DNA from: an uncultured Saprospiraceae bacterium
Lineage (GTDB): Bacteria > Bacteroidota > Bacteroidia > Chitinophagales > Saprospiraceae
Assembly (NCBI GenBank): GCA_937997635.1
Contig: CALLFA010000024.1
Coordinates: 1-57,537, forward strand
Reading direction: 5' to 3'
Length of the DNA: 57,537 bases
Part shown: piece after piece, positions 50,876 through 57,537 of the stretch
Layout: each line of letters begins with the position of its first letter
How positions within the stretch are numbered: the first letter of the stretch is position 1
Notes under the pieces: generated by a model
The model's input: only the letters and a program-made list of their open reading frames with translations
Told to the model about the DNA's origin: nothing
Database searches by the model: none
Program-made: the position numbers and the translations under genes

Positions 50876-53428
50876 ATGATTATGAACAATAAAGATGTTG
50901 TCTTTTTATTCACTGGAATTGTTGTGCTTTTCTTGATGTCGTGTCAAGCAGATTCCAATGTTGCTTCGATTGATGAAACAGGCTTGCACATTACTCACGA
51001 AGTCCAAGAAGTCAGCTTAGAGAAATCAACATCCATTGTCAATTGGACAATAGTAAACAAGGACAATAAAGCGCTAGCTAAATCAGGATGGACTATTTAT
51101 TTTAATCAAATAGCAATGATCATTGAAGATGGCTCCACAGATGTCGGCTTGGTTGTTGAAAATGTAAAAGGCGATTATCAACGCATCTACCCTGACTCCA
51201 CATTTAATGGCTTGAATGTCGGAGACTCTATTTCATTTATTCAAAAAATAAACTATCCAATTCTCAGAAAAACATTTGTCCCATCAAGTGTCTATATTGC
51301 CTATGACAATGGAAAAACTGCGCCCATTAACAATGTGCATTATGTTCCTTTTTCCGATGAAGTAAAGCAACACTTACGGTCACCGACGTCTGCTGATATT
51401 TACAACAAAAACGAGCTATTAAGCTTAAAAGCAAAAGCAGATATTTTACCCATATCTCCTAAACCAAAATCATATGTGCAGACAGAAGGAACAGTAGACT
51501 TTGCAGGGAAAATCAATATTTCATCAAGTGATTTTTTCGATAAAGAAGCAAACCAATTGAAAGACTATTTGTCTGAAGTATTCACTGGGACAATAAGCAT
51601 AACAGCACTATCTGATAATGATACAGGAAAAACCATTAAATTAATCCAGAGTCCTGATATCGCAAAACCATCGTCATACCTCTTAGACGTATCGCAAGAA
51701 GGTGTATCCATTAGTGCATCCCACCAACAAGGCATATTCTACGGCATACAATCTTTGCGACATTTAATTGCAAACGAAAATTACGCAAATCCTTCTGCTG
51801 ACTTATCCATTCAAAACGCTCAAGTAAAAGACGAACCTCGCTTTGGGTATCGTGGACTAATGATAGATGTATCGCGCAATTTCCACAGCAAAGAAGCCAT
51901 CCTTAAATCACTTGACTTGATGGCATTTTTTAAGTTGAATAAATTTCATTTTCACCTAACAGATGATGAAGGTTGGAGACTTGAAATTGACGGCTTGCCA
52001 GAATTAACAGACATAGGATCAAGACGTGGTCATACAACTGACGAATCTGATATGCTCTACCCATTTTATTCTTCAGGGCCAAATGCAGATGATTCTTATG
52101 GAAGTGGTTACTATACCAAAGAAGACTTCATAGAAATCCTGCAATACGCCAATGATCGACACATAGAAGTTATTCCCGAGATTGATTTACCCGGGCATAT
52201 GAGAGCTGCGATTATTGCAATGACAGCTCGGTACAACAGGTTAAAAGCATCTGGTAATGAGACTGGCGCAATGGAATATTTATTGGAAGACTTTGATGAT
52301 GAATCTGAATATTCTTCTGCCCAAGGGTACAACGATAATGCCATGTGTATCTGTCGAGAATCTGCATTTACGTTTATTGAGAAAGTTGTCGATGAATTGG
52401 TCAACTTGTATAACGATGCTGGAGTACCCATAGATGTGTTTCACAGTGGGGGTGATGAAGTTGCTTATGGCGCCTGGCAAAAATCACCAGTATGCAAAAA
52501 ATTCATAGCAGAAACTAATGGTTTAGACAGTACAGATGACCTTCATGCTTATACGCTTAACAGATTAAAAACCATTCTAGCAAAACACGATCTAATATCT
52601 GCAGGTTGGGAAGAAATCCTGTTAAAACACGGCGCGGAAGGTCACAACACAACCGAAATAAATACTGATTTCGTAGGCGATAATGTACGCGCATATGTGT
52701 GGAATGCTATTTGGGGTGGTGGTCGAGAAGAGATGGCATACAAACTTGCTAATCTAGGTTATGAAGTAGTGATAAGTAATTCTGCTCAACTGTATCTAGA
52801 CATGGCATACAATACTGATCCCGAAGAAACAGGATTGAGTTGGTCAGGATACACCGACACCAAAAGTGCATTTGATTTGGTGCCTCTGGACATTTATAAA
52901 ACTGCAGGTGTTGCGGACATTGACAACTTTGTAAAAGGCAAAACACCATTGACAGAAAAAGGGAAGACAAACATCCTAGGTATTCAAGGTCAGATTTGGA
53001 GTGAAACGATAACGAATGAAGAACGGCTGTTTTATATGATGTTCCCAAAACTTATTTCTGTAGCAGAACGAGCATGGTCTGCAGAACAGCCTTGGGAAGC
53101 AGCTCCTGCAAATAGCATTCTTAATGTACAGAAGATTTATTGGAATGATTTTACCAATACGGTTGGAAATTATGTATTGCCCAAATTAGACGTCGAAGAT
53201 GTCAGGTATAGAGTACCTCCTCCGGGAGCTATTGTAGAAAATGGGCAATTAAAAGCCAATACACTATTTCCAGGATTGACTATACGCTATACGACTGATG
53301 GGTCAGAACCTACGATACAGTCTAGTGAATACAAATCTCCAATTACAATATCTGACAAGGTATTAGCGCTTAAGACGTTTACGACCAATGGTAGGAGTAG
53401 TCGAATGGTTGTTGTTGATGGTATCTAA
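50876..53428 (+). CDS. beta-N-acetylhexosaminidase (GH20) lipoprotein
   Basis: An 850-residue exported enzyme that removes terminal beta-GlcNAc/GalNAc, for example from chitin fragments. The leader ends in a lipobox (VLFLMSCQAD). Domains in order: N-terminal carbohydrate-binding CHB_HEX-like (about 25-180), GH20b-like (about 190-315), the catalytic TIM barrel (about 320-740) and a C-terminal CHB_HEX_C immunoglobulin-like domain (TIRYTTDGSEPTIQSSEY). Catalytic Asp527-Glu528 are in FHSGGDEVAYGAW. Other barrel motifs are FGYRGLMIDVSRNF, LNKFHFHLTDDEGWRLE, EVIPEIDLPGHMRAAI and ILGIQGQIWSETI. All four domains of chitobiase-type enzymes are present. A start two codons later (50882) is possible. Confidence 0.95.
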   Translation: MIMNNKDVVFLFTGIVVLFLMSCQADSNVASIDETGLHITHEVQEVSLEKSTSIVNWTIVNKDNKALAKSGWTIYFNQIAMIIEDGSTDVGLVVENVKGDYQRIYPDSTFNGLNVGDSISFIQKINYPILRKTFVPSSVYIAYDNGKTAPINNVHYVPFSDEVKQHLRSPTSADIYNKNELLSLKAKADILPISPKPKSYVQTEGTVDFAGKINISSSDFFDKEANQLKDYLSEVFTGTISITALSDNDTGKTIKLIQSPDIAKPSSYLLDVSQEGVSISASHQQGIFYGIQSLRHLIANENYANPSADLSIQNAQVKDEPRFGYRGLMIDVSRNFHSKEAILKSLDLMAFFKLNKFHFHLTDDEGWRLEIDGLPELTDIGSRRGHTTDESDMLYPFYSSGPNADDSYGSGYYTKEDFIEILQYANDRHIEVIPEIDLPGHMRAAIIAMTARYNRLKASGNETGAMEYLLEDFDDESEYSSAQGYNDNAMCICRESAFTFIEKVVDELVNLYNDAGVPIDVFHSGGDEVAYGAWQKSPVCKKFIAETNGLDSTDDLHAYTLNRLKTILAKHDLISAGWEEILLKHGAEGHNTTEINTDFVGDNVRAYVWNAIWGGGREEMAYKLANLGYEVVISNSAQLYLDMAYNTDPEETGLSWSGYTDTKSAFDLVPLDIYKTAGVADIDNFVKGKTPLTEKGKTNILGIQGQIWSETITNEERLFYMMFPKLISVAERAWSAEQPWEAAPANSILNVQKIYWNDFTNTVGNYVLPKLDVEDVRYRVPPPGAIVENGQLKANTLFPGLTIRYTTDGSEPTIQSSEYKSPITISDKVLALKTFTTNGRSSRMVVVDGI

Positions 53429-53822
53429 CAAATTATAATTCGAACAATCTTCGCAAAATCGGATAAGGGAATGTAAAAACGCACCAAAGCGTAATTGAAT
53501 GGTATGCTGAAAATGATGGTGTCAAATTTTAAGCCATATGTATGATGGACAAGGTTTAAACAACAGATTTACAAGATTTTAAACTATACGCTTTGTTCGA
53601 AAATCACCAATATATTCACTTTGTTGACCGAATTTAGCTAAATTACGTCAATTTAATGACTGTATTTAGCTAAATAGCGTCAATTTACTGACTGTATTTA
53701 GCTAAATTGCGTCAATATACTGACCGTATTTAGCTAAATTGCGTCAACATATTGACTGAATTTAGCTAGATATAGTCAACACACTGACCATATTTAGCTA
53801 ATATTGCGTCAAATTATAGATA
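53429..53822. other. 394-bp gene-free region upstream of the AAA/DUF4143 gene
   Basis: The first ~190 bp (53429-53623) show no coding frame or clear motif. The rest is the six-copy dyad array, which ends 10 bp before the ATG. I see no separate TAnnTTTG promoter outside it. Confidence 0.7.
53624..53812. repeat. six-copy 32-bp dyad repeat array
   Basis: The core TTTAGCTAAA (with small variants in copies 5 and 6) starts at 53633, 53665, 53697, 53729, 53761 and 53793, so the period is exactly 32 bp without exception. Each core is flanked by TGAC on the left and GTCAA on the right about 5-9 bp away, giving a 28-bp partly symmetric site (TTGAC … TTTAGCTAAA … GTCAA). Linkers between sites are only a few bases. 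The array runs to 10 bp before the start codon of the AAA/DUF4143 gene, as expected of an operator cluster or an RNA leader made of repeated hairpins. It is not a CRISPR: linkers are not unique spacers. Confidence 0.95.
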
Positions 53823-54959
53823 ATGAAGCTTATTTCAAGAACATTAGAAAACCAAATAATCAAAACCCTTACGGCTAACAAAGTACTCATTCTATTAGGC
53901 CCGAGGCGAGTTGGTAAATCGATACTTCTTAAGCAAGTCATTTCTAAACTTAAAGAACCCCACATCCTCTTAAACGGAGAGGACTTCTCTACGCAAGAAT
54001 CATTGGCCACTAGAACTGTACAACATTACAAGAACTTATTAGGCAGCACTAAAATTTTGATCATCGATGAAGCTCAAAAAATACCCGATATTGGAAGCAT
54101 CTTAAAATTAATGGTTGATGAGATTCCTGGCCTAAAAATATTGGTCACTGGAAGTTCGGCATTTGACATTAATAAAATTACTGGAGAACCATTGACAGGT
54201 AGAAAGAGAACAATCTATATGCTACCTATCTTCGAGAACGAATATGATCAAATTGAAACGTTACAAACAAAGCCAGTTCAAATTAGGGAAAGATTGGTGT
54301 ACGGAAACTACCCTGAATTAATCCATTTAAAAGACCAAGCAGATAAATCTGAATATCTAAAAGAAATTGTAAACTCCTATCTGTTAAAAGATATATTGGC
54401 CTACGACAACATTAGAAACTCCGATAAAATAGTCAAATTACTACGCTTAATCGCATTTCAAGTAGGTAGTGAAGTGTCACATCAAGAACTCGGACAACAA
54501 TTAGGTATGAGTAAAAACACTGTGGAAAAGTATCTTGACATTTTGACTAAAGTATTTGTCTTACATCGACTTGGAGGGTTTAGTAGAAACTTAAGAAAAG
54601 AAGTAACAAAAAGCAACAAATGGTATTTTTACGATAATGGACTTAGAAATTTACTCATAGCCAATCTCAATCCAATTGACATTAGGAATGACATTGGCCA
54701 GCTGTGGGAAAATTATGTCATCAGCGAACGCATAAAATATCAGTTATACAATAATGTAATTGTAAACAATTATTTCTGGAGGACCTATGACCAACAAGAA
54801 ATTGACTGGGTAGAAGAACGAGAAGGCAAACTGTTTGGTTATGAGATTAAATGGAATCCAAATAGAAAAACGAAAGCACCGAAAGTCTGGTTATCTACAT
54901 ACGAAGAAGCCAGTTTTGAAGTTATAAATCAGGATAATTATTTGGATTGGCTTCGGTGA
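53823..54959 (+). CDS. AAA ATPase with DUF4143 domain
   Basis: A 378-residue protein of the AAA_14/DUF4143 family. Walker A GPRRVGKS is at residues 26-33, Walker B is ILIIDEAQKIP, and sensor-1-like VTGSSAFDI follows. The middle has a winged-helix-like segment (SHQELGQQLGMSKNTVEKYL). The C-terminal DUF4143 part, with LWENYVISERIKY and FWRTYDQQEIDWVEER…LFGYEIKW, contains the Asp…Glu-x-Lys pattern of a PD-(D/E)XK nuclease-like domain. The family is widespread in Bacteroidota and Archaea, often in multiple copies and poorly understood. Directly upstream is the 32-bp dyad array, a candidate for its own regulation or for its target. Confidence 0.92.
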   Translation: MKLISRTLENQIIKTLTANKVLILLGPRRVGKSILLKQVISKLKEPHILLNGEDFSTQESLATRTVQHYKNLLGSTKILIIDEAQKIPDIGSILKLMVDEIPGLKILVTGSSAFDINKITGEPLTGRKRTIYMLPIFENEYDQIETLQTKPVQIRERLVYGNYPELIHLKDQADKSEYLKEIVNSYLLKDILAYDNIRNSDKIVKLLRLIAFQVGSEVSHQELGQQLGMSKNTVEKYLDILTKVFVLHRLGGFSRNLRKEVTKSNKWYFYDNGLRNLLIANLNPIDIRNDIGQLWENYVISERIKYQLYNNVIVNNYFWRTYDQQEIDWVEEREGKLFGYEIKWNPNRKTKAPKVWLSTYEEASFEVINQDNYLDWLR

Positions 54960-54984
54960 GTATAATGAATCTATTATCACAAAA

Positions 54985-55827
54985 ATGAAAAGACGCAATT
55001 TTATTGGAAAAACGATTTGGACCGTTCTTGGCTTAAGTGCCTTTGCAGGCATCTACACTTGGCAAATTGAACCCTTTTGGCTTGAATTTGTAAAAAGGAA
55101 AATGCCAATTAGATACCTACCTGATAAATTGATAAGCAAAACAGTCATGCAAATAAGTGATGTTCATGTCGGAAATAGATTCGACTATAATTATATCATA
55201 GCATCATTTAAAAAAGCTCAAGAATTTAATCCAGATTTCGTAGCATACACTGGTGATTATGTGAGTTATGAAAACAAGGAACAGTTTAAACAATTAGATG
55301 AAGTATTACAGTATGCAGTGAAAGGTAAGATCGGGACTGTTGGTATTTTGGGAAATCACGACTACGGAAAAAATTGGGCCGAACAACACGTGGCGAATAG
55401 AATTTCAAATCAACTAGAAGATAACGGTATTACCGTCTTAAAAAACGAGCAAAGAGAATTTGAAGGCTTAAATTTTATTGGACTTGATGACTACTGGGGA
55501 CTTAATTTTAATCCCAAAAAAGTAATGGCGAATTACGATTCTACTAAATCAAATATTGTGTTGTGTCACAATCCTGATGTTTGTGATTTACCTGTTTGGA
55601 ATGATTACAGAGGTTGGATTTTATCTGGCCATACACATGGCGGACAATGTAAAGCACCATTCTTAACTCCTCCCTTGCTACCAGTTAAAAATAAAAAATA
55701 TACTTCTGGTGAAATCGATCTCGGAGATGGGCGACTACTATACATCAATAGAGCCATAGGTCATTTGTGGCAAGTCCGGTTTAATGTGAGACCTGAGATA
55801 ACCATTTTTGAATTGGAAAGGGTTTAA
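54985..55827 (+). CDS. membrane-anchored metallophosphoesterase (YkuE-like)
   Basis: A 280-residue calcineurin-like phosphoesterase. An N-terminal helix with a leading basic pair (MKRRNFIGKTIWTVLGLSAF) anchors it. Active-site motifs in order: QISDVHVGNRFDY (D-x-H), YTGDYVSYE (GD), LGNHDYGKN (GNHD), VLCHNPDVCD (H) and LSGHTHGGQ (GHTH), which supply the two-metal site. The YkuE-like class acts on UDP-sugar or lipid pyrophosphates in some bacteria; the substrate here is unknown. It lies 25 bp after the AAA/DUF4143 gene on the same strand and is convergent with lepA, three bases apart. Confidence 0.93.
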   Translation: MKRRNFIGKTIWTVLGLSAFAGIYTWQIEPFWLEFVKRKMPIRYLPDKLISKTVMQISDVHVGNRFDYNYIIASFKKAQEFNPDFVAYTGDYVSYENKEQFKQLDEVLQYAVKGKIGTVGILGNHDYGKNWAEQHVANRISNQLEDNGITVLKNEQREFEGLNFIGLDDYWGLNFNPKKVMANYDSTKSNIVLCHNPDVCDLPVWNDYRGWILSGHTHGGQCKAPFLTPPLLPVKNKKYTSGEIDLGDGRLLYINRAIGHLWQVRFNVRPEITIFELERV

Positions 55828-55830
55828 TTT

Positions 55831-57537
55831 CTAGTCATTCAACTTCAACACCTCCAAAAACGCTTTCTGTGGCACCTGCACAGTCCCTATTTGGCGCATT
55901 TTCTTCTTCCCTTTTTTCTGCTTTTCTAACAACTTACGTTTACGGGTAATATCTCCACCATAACATTTTGCAGTGACATCTTTACGTAATGCAGAGATTG
56001 TTTCTCTCGCAATTATTTTGGCGCCTATGGCTGCTTGTATTGCAATGACAAATTGTTGACGAGGCAAAAGCTCTTTTAATTTTTTGCAGATTTTCCTGCC
56101 AAAGGATTCTGCTTTATCTCGGTGGACCAATGATGACAAGGCATCCACAGACTCACCATTTAATTTAATGTCAAGTTTGACAAGATTAGATGCACTGTAG
56201 GCTATTGGAACATAATCAAAAGAAGCATAGCCCTTCGAGATTGACTTTAGTCTGTCGTAGAAATCAAATACGATTTCTGCAAGTGGCAATTCAAAGGTCA
56301 ACTCTACCCTCTCTGTGGTCAAGTATGTCTGCTTACTCAATGTCCCTCGCTTTTCTAAAGCCAAACTCATGATGGAACCAATATAGTCTGGTGCCGTGAT
56401 CACTTGTGCACGTATGTATGGTTCTTCTACTCTGTCCAGAACTGTTGGATCTGGCAATTCTGATGGTGTATTGATTACCAATTCTTCACCCTTCTTTGTA
56501 TATGCCACATAGGAAACGTTTGGTACCGTAGTGATGACTTCTTGATCAAATTCTCTTGATAATCGCTCTTGGATTATTTCTAAATGGAGCATCCCTAGAA
56601 AGCCACATCTGAATCCGAATCCTAAGGCCACAGATGTCTCTGGTTCGAACACTAATGAGGCATCATTGAGTTGCAATTTTTCCAGGCTGTCACGGAGATC
56701 TTCGAAGTGTTCATTCTCGATTGGATAAATACCTGCAAAGACCATTGGCTTGACATCTTCAAAACCTTGTATGGCAGATTCACAAGGGTTTTCTGCCAAG
56801 GTTATTGTATCTCCAACTTTAATTTCTTTGGAGTCTTTTATACCTGTGATGATGTATCCCACATTGCCTGTTGACAAGGTCTTCTTGGGAATTTGATCTA
56901 ATTGTAAAATTCCAATTTCATCAGCAAAGTATTCAGCCCCTGTATTGACAAACTTTACTTTATCGCCTTTAGCAATTTTCCCATTTAAGATTCTATAATA
57001 TGCAATAACTCCTCTATAAGAATTAAACATAGAGTCAAAAATCAAGGCTTGCAATGGCGCTTCAGGATCACCAGACGGAGCTGGAATTCTTTCTACAGAT
57101 GCCGCTAATATGTCTGGAATGCCTATGCCTGTTTTTCCACTAGCATGTATAATTTCTTCTCTATCGCAACCCAATAGGTCAATGATCTGATCAGACACCT
57201 CATCAACCATTGCACTATCCATATCCACTTTATTGAGAATCGGAATAATTTCTAAATCGTGCTCGATAGCTAAATATAAATTTGAAATCGTCTGCGCTTG
57301 TATCCCTTGAGAGGCGTCCACCAATAAAAGTGCTCCTTCACAAGCTGCAATGGAACGAGAAACCTCATAAGAGAAATCGACGTGACCCGGTGTATCAATC
57401 AAATTCAATGTGTATTTCTGACCATCCGTATGGTTGTAGTACATCTGAATCGCATGACTCTTGATCGTAATGCCTCGCTCTCTCTCGATATCCATGTCAT
57501 CCAATGCTTGACTTTTCATATCTCTTTCTGATATGGT
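55831..57537 (-). CDS. lepA: elongation factor 4 (LepA), N-terminus cut by window edge
   Basis: The frame runs off the right edge. The translational GTPase back-translocates or rescues stalled ribosomes. Missing is the first ~35-40 residues, including the P-loop (G1). Visible are G2/switch ([12 protein letters not shown]), G3 ([11 protein letters not shown]), G4 (ILNKVDMDS), domain II, the EF4-specific C-terminal domain and the typical ending ([20 protein letters not shown]). The internal ATG at 57519 is not the true start: the residues before it (TISERD) continue the conserved frame. Confidence 0.97.
   Translation of the reverse strand, partial: TISERDMKSQALDDMDIERERGITIKSHAIQMYYNHTDGQKYTLNLIDTPGHVDFSYEVSRSIAACEGALLLVDASQGIQAQTISNLYLAIEHDLEIIPILNKVDMDSAMVDEVSDQIIDLLGCDREEIIHASGKTGIGIPDILAASVERIPAPSGDPEAPLQALIFDSMFNSYRGVIAYYRILNGKIAKGDKVKFVNTGAEYFADEIGILQLDQIPKKTLSTGNVGYIITGIKDSKEIKVGDTITLAENPCESAIQGFEDVKPMVFAGIYPIENEHFEDLRDSLEKLQLNDASLVFEPETSVALGFGFRCGFLGMLHLEIIQERLSREFDQEVITTVPNVSYVAYTKKGEELVINTPSELPDPTVLDRVEEPYIRAQVITAPDYIGSIMSLALEKRGTLSKQTYLTTERVELTFELPLAEIVFDFYDRLKSISKGYASFDYVPIAYSASNLVKLDIKLNGESVDALSSLVHRDKAESFGRKICKKLKELLPRQQFVIAIQAAIGAKIIARETISALRKDVTAKCYGGDITRKRKLLEKQKKGKKKMRQIGTVQVPQKAFLEVLKLND

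Noticed and set aside
53624..53812. CRISPR array
   Set aside because: The period is constant, but what separates the conserved cores is partly conserved too and only a few bases long. There are no unique spacers and no cas genes in the window.

Overview
The window is about 57.5 kb of A+T-rich chromosome from a member of the Bacteroidota, most likely a Saprospiraceae-like or related marine/environmental lineage. Pointers are a SusC/SusD pair, a secreted protein ending in a type IX secretion C-terminal domain (YPNP motif), large FG-GAP/ASPIC-UnbV proteins, the Cys-rich 'C…A.NY…A…C' motif common in this phylum, a tRNA-Thr/tRNA-Tyr pair next to xerC, and promoter-like boxes of the Bacteroidota form (TTG … TAnnTTTG). 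The species assignment is inference. Both ends are cut: tRNA-Tyr lacks its 3' end and lepA lacks its 5' end.

Layout. 1-1272 (minus): tRNA-Tyr, tRNA-Thr and xerC. 1297-12996 (minus): an exported FG-GAP protein, a PorT-like beta-barrel protein, a nutrient-uptake locus (SusC receptor, SusD lipoprotein, third lipoprotein, then a strong terminator) and a secreted HExxH metalloprotease-like protein. 13073-17076 (minus): a very large FG-GAP/ASPIC lipoprotein overlapping pdxJ by four bases. 17130-24524: a housekeeping block for the envelope and cofactors: cdsA-psd (phospholipids), hemH, surE-small membrane protein-lpxB (lipid A), a fatty acid desaturase and a formylglycine-generating-enzyme-like lipoprotein. 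24525-25888: a gene-free repeat tract with a cluster of perfect hairpins followed by a ~240-bp satellite. 25889-33641: a trans-sulfuration enzyme with tmk, two unknowns, terC, apbE, a DnaQ-like exonuclease, and an MbnP/MbnH-type pair (copper-binding-type lipoprotein with its di-heme enzyme).

33642-34816 has no gene but holds two homologous, tandem structured RNA genes, each with its own promoter-like boxes and intrinsic terminator, and with paired base changes between the copies that preserve a 20-bp stem. I do not recognise the family; this is the best candidate for something undescribed. 34817-41033: small membrane or secreted proteins, a PD-(D/E)XK-like protein beside a VWA membrane protein, an exported protein of a family often labelled asparagine synthetase B, and a DUF6794-like protein. 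41184-57537: topA, an HtrA protease, a soluble multi-PAS histidine kinase, a quinone oxidoreductase, a His-rich lipoprotein, an FMN reductase, a GH20 beta-hexosaminidase, an AAA/DUF4143 ATPase preceded by six dyad repeats spaced exactly 32 bp apart, a metallophosphoesterase and lepA.

Functionally the window mixes core genes (topA, tmk, lepA, cdsA, psd, lpxB, hemH, surE, pdxJ, xerC) with accessory surface and secretion functions suited to breaking down and importing polymers. There is no phage, integron or CRISPR array and no recognisable transposase. The accessory signals lie in the three gene-poor stretches at 24.5-25.9, 33.6-34.8 and 53.4-53.8 kb.
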